Numbered from the stretch's first letter, positions 1-8,623 are shown. The stretch: DNA of 23,398 bases from a bacterium (GCA_027310975.1 DAICZV010000005.1:1-23398); one strand, 5' to 3'. Numbers and translations: made by a program. Notes: generated by a model not told the origin, from the letters alone.

Positions 1-58
1 CTATCATTATATACGTACAACACTCTAAAGTATGGTATATCGCTAAAGAAGTTCCGAT

Positions 59-2056
59 CTATTTACTTTTCAGCTTCTTGCTTAGGGAAATCACCTCGTC
101 CCGCAGTATGGCGGCGAGCTCAAAGTCCAGCTTCTCGGCCGCCTCCTTCATCTCCGCCTGTTTTTCCTTGAGGAGCGTCTCCAGCGATTTTTTGGACTTC
201 GGCAATGGTTTTGTCTCCAGCTTCAAGATTTCTTCAGTCGGCAGAATATCTTTTATCTCCCGGATGATGGTCTTGGGCGTAATATGGTGCTCTTTGTTGT
301 ATTTAAGCTGGATCTCGCGCCGGCGCTCCGTCTCCCCCACTGCCCGTTTGATGGAGCCGGTGATGTTATCGGCATATATCAAGACCTCGCCGCCGGCATT
401 CCGGGCCGCCCGGCCGATGGTCTGGATAAGAGCCGTTTCGCTCCGGAGAAAACCCTCCTTGTCGGCGTCCAAAATGGCGACGAGCGATACCTCCGGCAGG
501 TCCAGGCCCTCGCGGAGGAGGTTTACGCCCACGAGGACGTCAAAGCCGCCCCGGGCAGAGCCCTTGCGCAGTTTTGTGAGTATTTTGATGCGGTCCAGCG
601 TGTCCACGTCGCTATGAAGGTACGACACCTTCATCTTTCGTTCCTCAAGGTACGCGCTCAAATCTTCCGCCATCTTCTTGGTTAAGGTCGTTACAAGCAC
701 CCGTTCGTTTTTCTTCACCCGGTCCTCTATCCGCGGAATGAGGTCGTCTATCTGTCCCCGGACCGGGCGCATGGTGAGCTTCGGGTCCACAAGGCCCGTC
801 GGGCGGATGATCTGTTCAACGATCTGCGCGCTCACCTTCTTTTCAAATTCCGCCGGCGTGGCCGATGTAAAAATAGTCGCCCCGGTTTTTTCGGTAAACT
901 CGTGGAAGCGCAAAGGGCGGTTGTCGGCGGCGGAGGGCAGGCGGAAGCCGTATTCAATTAGCGTCTTCTTGCGCGAGGCGTCGCCTTCGTACATCCCCTG
1001 GATCTGCGGAACGGTGACGTGCGATTCGTCTATGATGGTCAAAAATCCGCCTTCCGACTTGCGGGGGAAATAGTCCAAAAGGGTGTCCGGCGCGGCGCCC
1101 TCGCCCCGGCCGGAAAGAATGCGGGAATAGTTCTCTATGCCGTGGCAGTAGCCCACTTCGCGCATCATGGCCATGTCGGCCTTGGTCCTGCGCTCCAGCC
1201 GCTCGGCCTCCAGGAACTTCTTCTCTTTTGCAAATATCTTGAGGCGGGCCTTCATTTCAGCCTCTATCTCTTTAAGCGCCCGCGCCCGGTCCGCGGGCGG
1301 GGTGATGAAGTGCTTGGCGGGGGCGACGTATATCTCGGGCAGTTCCGGCGTCACACCGGGACGGAAGCCCTCCACGGGATTTATCTCGTAGATTTTGTCT
1401 ATCTCCCCGTCCTTGATGGCGAAGTTGTAGATGACTTCCCGGTCCGGCGGCATTATCTCCCAGTTATCGCCGCGGACGCGGAATGTGCCGCGGGTGAGGT
1501 CGGCGGTCGTCCGGTTGAACTGGAGCTCCACGAGCTTTTTGATGAACTGGGCGCGCTCCAGTTTGTCCCCCGGCTTGAAGTGGAAGATGTTTTTGGCGTA
1601 GACCTCCGGCGCGCCCAAGCCGTAGATGCATGAGACGGAGGCGACGACGATAACGTCCTGCCGGGTGAGGAGGGCGGTCGTCGCCGCGTGACGGAGCTTG
1701 TCTATCTCGTCGTTCACCATCGCTTCTTTTTCAATATAAGTATCGGAACCGGGCATATAGGCCTCCGGCTGGTAGTAGTCGTAATAGGAGACGAAATAGT
1801 TGACGCTGTTATGCGGAAAGAGCTCGCGAAACTCGTTCGTGAGCTGGGCGGCCAGGGTCTTGTTGTGGGCGATGACGAGCGTCGGCTTTTGGACCTTCTC
1901 TATCACGTTCGCCATCGTGAACGTCTTGCCGGAACCGGTGACCCCGAGGAGCGTCTGGTAGTGGTAGTCCTTCTTGAGCCCCGCCGCGAGCTTTTCTATT
2001 GCTCTCGGTTGGTCTCCAGCCGGTTTGTTCTTGGATTCTATTTTGAATGCCTTCAT
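59..2056 (-). CDS. uvrB: UvrABC excision nuclease subunit B
   Basis: DNA helicase-like damage-verification subunit of nucleotide excision repair; it receives DNA from UvrA and recruits UvrC. About 665 residues, the usual length. Visible: Walker A GVTGSGKT (residues 38-45), the family beta-hairpin region YYDYYQPEAYMPGSDTYIEK (about 91-110), the DESH helicase motif (about 335), the motif V/VI block LREGLDLPEVSL...QTIGRAARN, and a C-terminal UVR motif (LDFELAAILRDE) that contacts UvrC. I start at MKAFKIESKNKPAGDQP because homologues begin just before KPAGDQP; an in-frame ATG 11 codons upstream gives an atypical N-terminus. An AAGGGG Shine-Dalgarno lies about 12 bases upstream and is partly inside a small stem (2071-2091, CCTTGG/CCAAGG), which might damp initiation. 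It follows the 1010-aa gene by 66 bases. No uvrA or uvrC is in the window and no terminator is visible before the window edge. Confidence 0.97.
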   Translation of the reverse strand: MKAFKIESKNKPAGDQPRAIEKLAAGLKKDYHYQTLLGVTGSGKTFTMANVIEKVQKPTLVIAHNKTLAAQLTNEFRELFPHNSVNYFVSYYDYYQPEAYMPGSDTYIEKEAMVNDEIDKLRHAATTALLTRQDVIVVASVSCIYGLGAPEVYAKNIFHFKPGDKLERAQFIKKLVELQFNRTTADLTRGTFRVRGDNWEIMPPDREVIYNFAIKDGEIDKIYEINPVEGFRPGVTPELPEIYVAPAKHFITPPADRARALKEIEAEMKARLKIFAKEKKFLEAERLERRTKADMAMMREVGYCHGIENYSRILSGRGEGAAPDTLLDYFPRKSEGGFLTIIDESHVTVPQIQGMYEGDASRKKTLIEYGFRLPSAADNRPLRFHEFTEKTGATIFTSATPAEFEKKVSAQIVEQIIRPTGLVDPKLTMRPVRGQIDDLIPRIEDRVKKNERVLVTTLTKKMAEDLSAYLEERKMKVSYLHSDVDTLDRIKILTKLRKGSARGGFDVLVGVNLLREGLDLPEVSLVAILDADKEGFLRSETALIQTIGRAARNAGGEVLIYADNITGSIKRAVGETERRREIQLKYNKEHHITPKTIIREIKDILPTEEILKLETKPLPKSKKSLETLLKEKQAEMKEAAEKLDFELAAILRDEVISLSKKLKSK

Positions 2057-2122
2057 ATACGCTGAAATCCCCTTGGTTCTCCCGTCCAAGGGTTATGAAA
2101 GGAGTTTAAGCCACCCGCCGTC

Positions 2123-5100
2123 CTATTTCAAGAAATCTGGGAGTTTGGTTTTGTCGAAAAGGCCGCTACCATAGGTTTTCTCGGCCTGGCCGATGGATTC
2201 TTTGATCGATTGGAGCAAGGCGCTGGCCTCCTTGAGTTTGGATGGATTGGCGTGGATCTGTTCGTACAGCTTGATGTTACCGGAAAGTTTTTGACCGAAC
2301 ATCTGGAACTTATCCATCTCAACTTGCATGTTCAAATGATGAGCCAAGGCATAGCTCAAAACATCGTTGCGATAATCGTGGGACATATATTCCGCTCCGG
2401 TGTATCCCCTGGCGACCATAGTGTCGGCCAAACTGCCCGGATGGGTCTCAACGGCGCCGGTCACCTCATGAGGCAGGCTGGGGTGTTCCGGCACGATCGG
2501 AGCATGTTCGGCGGCGTGCGTGGGCGTATTCTCCCAGATAGGATTGCCCGGCGGATGGTCGGGATGCGTCGGGATTTGGGGCGGATAATGGTCGGGGTAC
2601 CCAGCCACGTTCTCGTGGCCGGTCGCGCCCGGACCGAACTCCTGATGGAGCTGCTCGCCGCCCGGAACTGCCGGATGGTCGGCCAGCGGACCGAGGTGTT
2701 CCGGCGCCGTCAGCGCATGGCCGCCAAGCGTATTAAGTTTTCCTCCCCGGATCGCGTTCTCCATATGATGAGAGGAACTGAGTGGAGCTGGTTCCACCTT
2801 ACTGGGTATAGCGTTCGGCCCGAATTTCTTCTCGGTCACGAGATGGTAAAAATCATTTTCGGTTCCAGGAGTACTGTGGCCGCCAGGAATGAGTTCCAGA
2901 TGCGGCCCCTTGGCGGCGTCATTATAGACGGCAATAATTTTATCTCCGGGGTGCACTAGGCGCATATCGGAAAGATGATGGCCGTTATAAGCGGAATTGG
3001 GGTTTTCCCAGAGTTTAGTAAACTCTTTTTCGCTCAAACCTAGCCTGTGGGCCGCTTCCCAAATATTGCCATGCTCGCCAACAGTGGCGGAGATCTCGTG
3101 GACTTCAGGAACTGGGACGGGAATAACCTCCCCGCGCGGTATGGCCTCGGCGGAATGTTGAGCCACCTCATGCGGCATCGGGTTAACATGGCCTGTAGTA
3201 GCGGCCGTGTGATCCGCTACCATTTGGTTTCCACCGGCCGTGGGCTGGACAGCACCGTGTATTCCTGCGATTAGATCGCGGACGAGATAACCGGCAGTGG
3301 CAAATCCGGCCGCCATAGCCGCCCCCTTGATTGTGGCATTGCGTACGTGAGCGTTTATCCTGCCCTCTTTGAACTCAAGGAATTGATTTAATCTTTCGGT
3401 GACGGCCGTATGGACATCTTTGTTCAACAGGCCCGTTTCTGCTTCGGCACGGCCTTGTGCCGCAATCAAAGCGTATTCATTAGCTAGACGATCTTTATCA
3501 GCGCCGAAATTAATAAGACCACTTTCCATCTTGGCTTGAGTGTAGAACAAACGATTGTTCAACTCTTGGCGTAGCTTCCCCTTTGCTTCCTCGGTCGTTG
3601 CCGCGTCTATCTTTTCAATGAGATTCTCTATTCTGTTCGCCAATCTTATGCCGTCAACAACGTTTAAGAGGTCCACCTTTTCTTCTCCCCTTTCGGTCTT
3701 AATTTTCTTGGTGGTCCTCAGTTTTTCCCCGCCCTTCGCTCGCAAAGATTCCTCTTTCAGAGATTCAATCGCCCGTTTGCGCGCGGAATATCCACCTAAT
3801 CCAGCCGCAACGAGCGGCGCGCTAACGAGGCCGAGGGCGCTGATGGTGACGCTACGAGCTACGAAACCAACGCCAAAATAGCTCAAGCGCTCTTTAGCGG
3901 TGCCATACCAGGCCTTTTGCCAGAAGGTTTTAAGCTCTGCTTGAGAGAGCGCATCTTCAACATCCTTATTGGAGCTCAAAAGCTGGCTCATCCGAACGCT
4001 CTTATCAATATCTATCATCTCAAGCGCTGCTTTTTCGTCGCTTCCCAACTTGGCTTTCTTGGTGGTCAATAGCTCCTTGAAACTTTCGTCATATTCTTTT
4101 TTCGCTTTATCAAAAGTTCGTTTTTCACTCCTACTGAATCGTCCTTCATTTCCGATGCCGGCGAATTTAGCCGCGGCTGCGTTAAAACGATCGGCGACCT
4201 CTTTTTCCCTGCCGGTCAAACCTTCCGTTCGTCCGGCAAAAAGCATTTCTAATTTACCGTTTTTATCAAAAGAAGCATCCAGCCCGCTTTCTTTTGTCTG
4301 CCGAATAAGCTCTTTGAGTTCGTCCCCGTGGGTTTCAATACCGCCCTTAAAGAGTTCTTTTGCTTCAGCCGCCTCGGCTTTGCTGTAGGTTTCCGCCTTT
4401 AATAAGCTGCGCTTTGTTTTTCCCCAAAAACCGGTTGCCTTCATATCCTTTTCAACGCGCGCATAAGCACCTTCGCGTATCTTTCCGTAGCTGATTTGAT
4501 TAAAATTCTCTAGAACAATTGCCTTTTGTCCGCCGGTCAACTCATTGAAGCCGGGGATTTTTGTAAGGTCTTCGGGCTTAATGTTGTACCTATCGGTGAA
4601 ACGCTGGATTGCCGCTGACAGAGGATCTTTGATTTCCTTCTTCACCTCCGCCATCTCCGGCGATTTTTCCAGTTTCTTCTCCTTTTCTTTATCGGTAGGT
4701 TTTTCGGTCTTTACCTCCGGTTTTGCTTCAGCGGGTTTCTCCGCCGGTTTTTCGCCGGTGACGATCTCCACCGCGGTTTTCAGCGGTTCCGGTTTCGGCT
4801 CCGCCGCAGGCGGGTTTTTCGCTGCTTCGGCTTTTTGCGCCACCGTCTTTTCGCCCATCCGGCTCTTCAGGATGCGCGTTAATTCTTCGGCCGATTTGGT
4901 TTCAATGTCTTGATCGGGAATATTGTACTGGCGCAGCGTCTCCTTCATGCTGTCCGGCGCGACAACCAATTTTTTAAATGCTCCTTCGTCGGCCTGCCTC
5001 AGCATCGCCTGCGCGCGCTTTTCGTAATCCGGTTGGACTGCCGGCGTTTCTTTATTCTCTACCGGCGCCGGCTGGATGACTTCCGGCGGCTTTTCGGTTT

Positions 5101-5155
5101 CCGGCTTCTCCGCTTCCGGGATACTCAACCCCTCCCCTGTTAATTTCTCCGTCAT
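2123..5155 (-). CDS. Large Pro/Glu/Lys- and His-rich membrane protein with LysM-like segment
   Basis: Unrecognised 1010-residue protein; function unknown. Residues 1-175 are low-complexity, rich in Pro, Glu and Lys and probably disordered. Residues 176-420 are charged and mostly helical. A hydrophobic stretch at about 425-456 and a second at about 609-632 could span the membrane; helical charged sequence separates them. After the second lies a Pro/His/Gly-rich region, with a LysM-like stretch at about 690-744 (pattern ...GNIWEAAHRLGLSEKEF...LVHPGDKI). Residues 760-920 carry many His and Pro and few hydrophobics, and the C-terminus (about 925-1010) is helical again. There is no classical N-terminal signal peptide. 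If the LysM-like part binds glycan, the C-terminal half should face the cell wall (inference). It lies between pdaD and uvrB on the same strand and has its own TATAAT -10 box, which makes a leaderless mRNA possible. Confidence 0.85.
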   Translation of the reverse strand: MTEKLTGEGLSIPEAEKPETEKPPEVIQPAPVENKETPAVQPDYEKRAQAMLRQADEGAFKKLVVAPDSMKETLRQYNIPDQDIETKSAEELTRILKSRMGEKTVAQKAEAAKNPPAAEPKPEPLKTAVEIVTGEKPAEKPAEAKPEVKTEKPTDKEKEKKLEKSPEMAEVKKEIKDPLSAAIQRFTDRYNIKPEDLTKIPGFNELTGGQKAIVLENFNQISYGKIREGAYARVEKDMKATGFWGKTKRSLLKAETYSKAEAAEAKELFKGGIETHGDELKELIRQTKESGLDASFDKNGKLEMLFAGRTEGLTGREKEVADRFNAAAAKFAGIGNEGRFSRSEKRTFDKAKKEYDESFKELLTTKKAKLGSDEKAALEMIDIDKSVRMSQLLSSNKDVEDALSQAELKTFWQKAWYGTAKERLSYFGVGFVARSVTISALGLVSAPLVAAGLGGYSARKRAIESLKEESLRAKGGEKLRTTKKIKTERGEEKVDLLNVVDGIRLANRIENLIEKIDAATTEEAKGKLRQELNNRLFYTQAKMESGLINFGADKDRLANEYALIAAQGRAEAETGLLNKDVHTAVTERLNQFLEFKEGRINAHVRNATIKGAAMAAGFATAGYLVRDLIAGIHGAVQPTAGGNQMVADHTAATTGHVNPMPHEVAQHSAEAIPRGEVIPVPVPEVHEISATVGEHGNIWEAAHRLGLSEKEFTKLWENPNSAYNGHHLSDMRLVHPGDKIIAVYNDAAKGPHLELIPGGHSTPGTENDFYHLVTEKKFGPNAIPSKVEPAPLSSSHHMENAIRGGKLNTLGGHALTAPEHLGPLADHPAVPGGEQLHQEFGPGATGHENVAGYPDHYPPQIPTHPDHPPGNPIWENTPTHAAEHAPIVPEHPSLPHEVTGAVETHPGSLADTMVARGYTGAEYMSHDYRNDVLSYALAHHLNMQVEMDKFQMFGQKLSGNIKLYEQIHANPSKLKEASALLQSIKESIGQAEKTYGSGLFDKTKLPDFLK

Positions 5156-5163
5156 ATACCTTA

Positions 5164-5169
5164 ATTATA
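5164..5169 (-). promoter_or_regulatory. -10 box of the 1010-aa protein gene
   Basis: A perfect TATAAT reads on the minus strand with 8 bases between it and the ATG at 5155. Transcription would begin about 1-2 bases before the start codon, giving a leaderless or near-leaderless mRNA. No convincing -35 hexamer is seen at 17 bases, and no Shine-Dalgarno precedes the ATG. Confidence 0.55.
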
Positions 5170-5226
5170 CAAGCAAAAAAACTCATTTGGGAATGGTTGA
5201 TAAGTCAGCTCGGGAGGCCTAATAAG

Positions 5227-5781
5227 CTATTCAAAAACAAGCACTGCGGCGGCCACCACGGTCGTCCACAGGCCGTCTTTGTGGCCTTCGGCCGATTGGG
5301 TGATGTTCGTGGTCTTGAAGATTTTCCCGGAGGACTTGTAGACCTGCTCCCGTTCGTCCCAGGCGGCATTCGGGTCAAATTCCAGGCCCAAAGTGGAGGC
5401 GAGCATCGTGGCCGCGAGGTCCTCGGCATATTCCCCCGCCTTTTCCTCCGTTTCGCCGAAGGAGTGGTGTTCGGAAAGATAGCCATACTGGTTCGGGTCG
5501 CTGGGCTGGGCAAGGCCGATGGATGAGACCACGAGACGGTTCGGCTCGTTCGTCGCGTTCCGGGCCATGACGCAAAAGACCACCTGGCCGGGGTTCAGGA
5601 GCTTCTTGCCGTCCTCTTTGGAGACGCGTTTGCAGTTGGGCGGGAAGATGGAGCTTACCATCACCAGGTTATATTCGGCGATGCCCGCGTCCCGCAGGGC
5701 CATCTCAAACGACTGCAGCTGTTCCTTGTGCCGCCCGACGCCCTTCGTGAAGAACATCCTCTTTGGTACCAATGTGTTCAT
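5227..5781 (-). CDS. pdaD: Pyruvoyl-dependent arginine decarboxylase
   Basis: Converts arginine to agmatine and CO2, the first step of agmatine-route polyamine synthesis. About 184 residues, the size expected of the proenzyme. The family self-cleaves at a Ser-Ser bond to create the pyruvoyl group; the matching motif here is VSSIFPP, with the scissile pair at S43-S44. Conserved upstream sequence FFTKGVGRHKEQLQSFEMALRDAG and the GYLSEHHSFGE segment (Glu near the active site) are present, so the enzyme looks intact. The start at MNTLVPKRMFF fits homologues. No Shine-Dalgarno is visible, but TATACT lies 10 bases upstream, again compatible with a very short leader. No agmatine-processing or spermidine-synthesis gene is nearby, so the product's fate is unknown from this window. 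Assignment to the family is firm; substrate is inferred from family. Confidence 0.93.
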   Translation of the reverse strand: MNTLVPKRMFFTKGVGRHKEQLQSFEMALRDAGIAEYNLVMVSSIFPPNCKRVSKEDGKKLLNPGQVVFCVMARNATNEPNRLVVSSIGLAQPSDPNQYGYLSEHHSFGETEEKAGEYAEDLAATMLASTLGLEFDPNAAWDEREQVYKSSGKIFKTTNITQSAEGHKDGLWTTVVAAAVLVFE

Positions 5782-5791
5782 AATGAATACA

Positions 5792-5797
5792 AGTATA
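5792..5797 (-). promoter_or_regulatory. Possible -10 box of pdaD
   Basis: TATACT on the minus strand ends 10 bases before the pdaD ATG. Just upstream (5804-5821) is a 7-bp hairpin, CAGCTCC/GGAGCTG with a 4-base loop, which would lie between -10 and -35 if this promoter is real. No clear -35 element is seen. Confidence 0.4.
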
Positions 5798-5840
5798 TAA
5801 CATCAGCTCCGAATGGAGCTGTGGAAAACCGTTTCGGGGT

Positions 5841-5869
5841 AATAAAAACCCGCCAGATAAAATGGCGGG
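5841..5869 (-). terminator. Rho-independent terminator after the M16 peptidase gene
   Basis: Minus-strand hairpin CCCGCCA / TGGCGGG with a 7-base loop, followed directly by TTTTTATT. It lies 30-58 bases beyond the peptidase stop codon and insulates pdaD from read-through. Confidence 0.9.
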
Positions 5870-5898
5870 CATTGTTCTGAAAAAGATTAAGTGCGTTG

Positions 5899-7155
5899 TC
5901 AGGGCTTAGTGATAAGTGTCCATCTTCGTTCTGGGCTCAGATATTGAAGCAGTTCGCGGACATCATCCATAGTAACCCGGTTGATGTCGTTTCCGTATTC
6001 TGCGAGAGAGATCACTCTCTGATAATTGGCGAGATCATCCAAAGCACCGTTGCGAATTCCTTGGCCTGTCGGGTCGATCATGAAATTACTGGCTAAGGCG
6101 CGCTTTTTAGCCCGTTCGAACCAGTTTGCGCGGTCCTGCATGTCGGCAATGCAAACCTCTATGACGTTCTCTATCTCGTCCATGGCCAGAGGTACCAAAG
6201 AACGGCATTCGATGGCGAACTCGTTGATGGAGCGGAAGTTCATATGCTCGCTATTGATGGCGTATGTCCATGCTCGTCGTTCCCGCACCTCGTCGTTCAG
6301 CGCTTCGTCGAACATGTCTTTGAGGATACTGATAGATCGCTGGTTCACGTTGCCGGGTATCCTGGCAATGCTGGCATAAGCGCCGATCGAGGCCTGTTCG
6401 GCCATTTTTACGTACTGGGAAAGTTCGAAGACGTAACGGGTTTCAGTCGGCGGTTCGAAGTGCAGAATTGGCTGGGGTAATTGTGTTCTTACTCCGGGTT
6501 TAGTCATGGCAAACGGACTTTTCGATATGATTGCGACTAAGTCGTCTAACTGTATACCACCGACGCCGACGATGCTTATATTCGCCGGGACGTAATGAGC
6601 GTCGTAATGCGTCTGCAGGTCGTGGAGCGTGATTTTGGTGATGGATTCCGGCTGACCGAGGGGCCGGACGAATCTTTCCAGCCAATGGCCGGAATAGAGA
6701 GACCGGCGTGCCCGGATGTCTAGGTCCAGACTGAACTTTACCGGGTATTGCCGGTGAAATTCGCCCATGATCACTTGGCGTTCCCGTTCTATCATTTTTT
6801 CCAGTTTGGCAGTGAGCATCATTTGGCCGAAGATATCGAAGGCCTTGGCCAGAACGTAGTTGCTTATCGGCACGAAAGCGTGATAGCGCGTGGCCGGATA
6901 GCTGGTGCGCCCGAGACCGATCGTGCCGCCACAATCGCCAAAAAAATCCAGGATGTCGCTTTTGGCAATGCTGGCGTTTTCGGAAACTAAATGTTCCACG
7001 AAGTGCGCCAGACCTTCTAGGCCGACCGGATCGTGTTCGGCGCCGCTATGAACCATGAAGCCCAGGGCTTCCCAAGGGCGCGGCCAATAAGCTGCATAAA
7101 CGTTCAGACCGTTCGGTAACTGTTCGGATCGAAAATCAGCATATGGATCCCACAT
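5899..7155 (-). CDS. M16 family zinc metallopeptidase
   Basis: Inverzincin-family peptidase (pitrilysin/processing-peptidase-like), 418 residues, the length of one M16 half: two alpha/beta lobes. The inverted zinc motif HxxEH is present as HFVEH at residues 51-55, and the third ligand Glu follows exactly 76 residues later (E132 in VIMGEF), so the active site appears intact. A C-terminal lobe with Tyr/Arg-rich substrate-site segments follows. No signal peptide is visible, suggesting a cytoplasmic enzyme (inference). M16 enzymes usually work as pairs of lobe-pairs; no inactive partner gene is adjacent, so a homodimer is likely. The ATG has a GGAAGG/GGTGAT Shine-Dalgarno region 5-10 bases upstream. 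The gene is monocistronic, with promoter at 7209-7238 and terminator at 5841-5869. Substrate unknown. Confidence 0.92.
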   Translation of the reverse strand: MWDPYADFRSEQLPNGLNVYAAYWPRPWEALGFMVHSGAEHDPVGLEGLAHFVEHLVSENASIAKSDILDFFGDCGGTIGLGRTSYPATRYHAFVPISNYVLAKAFDIFGQMMLTAKLEKMIERERQVIMGEFHRQYPVKFSLDLDIRARRSLYSGHWLERFVRPLGQPESITKITLHDLQTHYDAHYVPANISIVGVGGIQLDDLVAIISKSPFAMTKPGVRTQLPQPILHFEPPTETRYVFELSQYVKMAEQASIGAYASIARIPGNVNQRSISILKDMFDEALNDEVRERRAWTYAINSEHMNFRSINEFAIECRSLVPLAMDEIENVIEVCIADMQDRANWFERAKKRALASNFMIDPTGQGIRNGALDDLANYQRVISLAEYGNDINRVTMDDVRELLQYLSPERRWTLITKP

Positions 7156-7208
7156 AGAAGATCACCTTCCTTCCTTTCATGTTTGTATTCTGTTAATAAG
7201 GAGCGCTT

Positions 7209-7238
7209 AAATTAAAACAAAATTGACGTCAATGTCAA
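7209..7238 (-). promoter_or_regulatory. Promoter of the M16 peptidase gene, with overlapping palindrome
   Basis: Minus-strand TTGACA (7233-7238), an 18-base spacer and TAATTT (7209-7214), about 54 bases before the peptidase ATG. A perfect 12-bp palindrome, ATTGACGTCAAT (7222-7233), fills the spacer and touches the -35 box, which is where a repressor would bind; this role is inferred. Confidence 0.7.
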
Positions 7239-7249
7239 TGGGCAAGTTC

Positions 7250-7279
7250 ATAAAATAAAGACACCGTTGAAACGGTGTC
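7250..7279 (-). terminator. Rho-independent terminator after the alpha-CTD-like orphan
   Basis: Minus-strand hairpin GACACCGTTT/AACGGTGTC (9-bp stem, tiny loop) followed by TTTATTTTA. It sits about 17 bases past the stop codon of the gene at 7296-7889. Confidence 0.92.
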
Positions 7280-7295
7280 TCACCCCTATAATTAA

Positions 7296-7889
7296 CTACT
7301 TGAATTGATCGGCGGTAGGTTTGTAAAATACGATCGAAAATTCTTCCCGGGACATTCCCAGCTTTAGTCCCTCTTTCCTTAGGACGTTCTCGATCGCTCT
7401 TATTGTGACGCCGCCGATATTGCGTGTCCGCACTATCCTTGCCTGGTCCATGGTCAGCAATCTTTCGAGGTGCCCCGCATTAAGTTCCTTTATGGCGCCG
7501 TACCTGAGATCCATCAGGTCGTAGAGTCCGGACTTGATCCTGACGACGCCAAAGAGTTTTTTACCGATCCTCTCGCAGGCCTCTCCACTGCCGTTTTGGG
7601 CAATTTCCTTGATCAACCTGCTTCGATTTTTCAGCATAACCCTTTCGCTTAAAAGTTTCTGGGCCACCATTTCGCGCGGGACCAGCGCCTCGTCCTTGAT
7701 GTACCGATTCGAAACCGTTGCTAGCTTATTGCTGTTGAAAAGTTCCAGCGCTCGAAGAAGCCGGTTTATCATATGTTCCGACCGGCCGACCATCTTCACT
7801 ATTCCGATGGCGTGCAATGCGCCGTCGGCGATGTCGCCAGCTATCTTCTTCTGCCAGAGCCTCTCTATAGCAGACGTTTTTTTTCTCAC
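7296..7889 (-). CDS. Orphan protein with RNA-polymerase-alpha-CTD-like domain
   Basis: 197 residues, basic, largely helical; not recognised as a whole. Residues about 133-180 (IKELNAGHLERLLTMDQARI, then RTRNIGGVTIRAIENVL and GLKLGM) match the pattern of the alpha-subunit C-terminal domain of RNA polymerase, whose helix-hairpin-helix reads RNxG...L.EI...L...GL.LGM and binds UP-element DNA and activators. Residues 1-130 carry no alpha N-terminal domain, so this is not RpoA. The start is GTG, six bases after an AAAGGAG Shine-Dalgarno. The gene is a self-contained unit with a consensus-like promoter at 7929-7957 and a strong terminator at 7250-7279. A role in transcription or nucleic-acid binding is inferred from the C-terminus only; other helix-hairpin-helix proteins could look similar. 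Confidence 0.85.
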   Translation of the reverse strand: MRKKTSAIERLWQKKIAGDIADGALHAIGIVKMVGRSEHMINRLLRALELFNSNKLATVSNRYIKDEALVPREMVAQKLLSERVMLKNRSRLIKEIAQNGSGEACERIGKKLFGVVRIKSGLYDLMDLRYGAIKELNAGHLERLLTMDQARIVRTRNIGGVTIRAIENVLRKEGLKLGMSREEFSIVFYKPTADQFK

Positions 7890-7928
7890 GGTTGACTCCT
7901 TTCTTTTATGGCCGTGAATACTGGCTTT

Positions 7929-7957
7929 AAATTACGGTATTTGCCGATATTTGTCAA
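7929..7957 (-). promoter_or_regulatory. Promoter of the alpha-CTD-like orphan
   Basis: Minus-strand TTGACA (7952-7957), 17-base spacer, TAATTT (7929-7934), the closest to sigma-70 consensus in the window. The -10 box ends 39 bases before the GTG start. Confidence 0.82.
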
Positions 7958-8104
7958 TAAAACCCGGTAGTCAACTGGTGTGCACCCTAGTGAATGACGC
8001 GGAACGTGCTGAGCCGAGCCGAAGTAATAGAACTTTTTTCAGGGACAAGCTACGCGAAGAAGAACTATCCGAGATTATTACGGATTGATTCTTCTGGGAC
8101 CGTT

Positions 8105-8623
8105 TTACTTTTTAACTTGATAATGAAGCTGTATTATGTTTCGTGATATTTTTCTAACCCCCGTTAATCGGAGGTTTAGTTTGAAACTTTCCGGACAGAA
8201 CAACGGAATCCCCCGCCCCATAATTACTCCTTCAACATTTACTTTTACCTCGTTGATGAGGCCTAATTTCGCAAATGCAGAGTTAGTCCGTGACCCGCCG
8301 GTCAAAATGACTTCTTTGAATCCCTTCTTTCTCAGTACGTCTATCGCTGCCTTAGGCGAACCAGCCAACACGAATCCCTTATTTAGTTTCAACCCTTTAT
8401 TCCTTGAGACGATCACTTTCGTGACACGTTCAAGAGATCTCAGGTAAGAACTATCCCATTTTCTGACGGTCTCATAAGTCTTGTGGCCCCAGATTAGACC
8501 CCCCGCTTTCTTAGTCGCTTTCACAAACTCCACCCAATTATTATGGGAAAGAAAATCCTCCTTATTGTCTGGAGTTGCTATCATGCCGTTCATGGACATG
8601 GCCATCCAAAGTGTAATTCTCAT
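8105..8623 (-). CDS. DHFR-fold reductase, RibD C-terminal family
   Basis: 172 residues resembling the RibD-C/dihydrofolate-reductase-like family: NAD(P)H-dependent reductases of pteridine- or pyrimidine-type substrates. Seen: an opening strand MRITLWMAMSMNGMIATPDN, the WGHKTYE segment (equivalent of the family's G+.T.E substrate/NADPH region), the nucleotide-binding VILTGGSRTNSAF glycine turn, and the C-terminal EVKVNVEGVIMGRGIPLF. I start at ATG 8623; a longer frame continues upstream, but it runs into tRNA-Gly and encodes tRNA sequence. It follows the tRNA by 54 bases with no independent strong promoter and may share its transcript. True DHFR (folA) is possible, though the pattern fits the broader YwjB/YyaP-like group better. 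No partner pathway gene is nearby. Confidence 0.85.
   Translation of the reverse strand: MRITLWMAMSMNGMIATPDNKEDFLSHNNWVEFVKATKKAGGLIWGHKTYETVRKWDSSYLRSLERVTKVIVSRNKGLKLNKGFVLAGSPKAAIDVLRKKGFKEVILTGGSRTNSAFAKLGLINEVKVNVEGVIMGRGIPLFCPESFKLNLRLTGVRKISRNIIQLHYQVKK

Noticed and set aside
5173..5195. Possible terminator after pdaD
   Set aside because: The stem is only about 4 bp before a T-tract; too weak to call.
7136..7180. A 14-codon upstream reading frame (ATG at 7180) overlapping the M16 peptidase start
   Set aside because: No Shine-Dalgarno of its own, and the GGAAGG that would lie inside it is the peptidase's ribosome site; probably chance.
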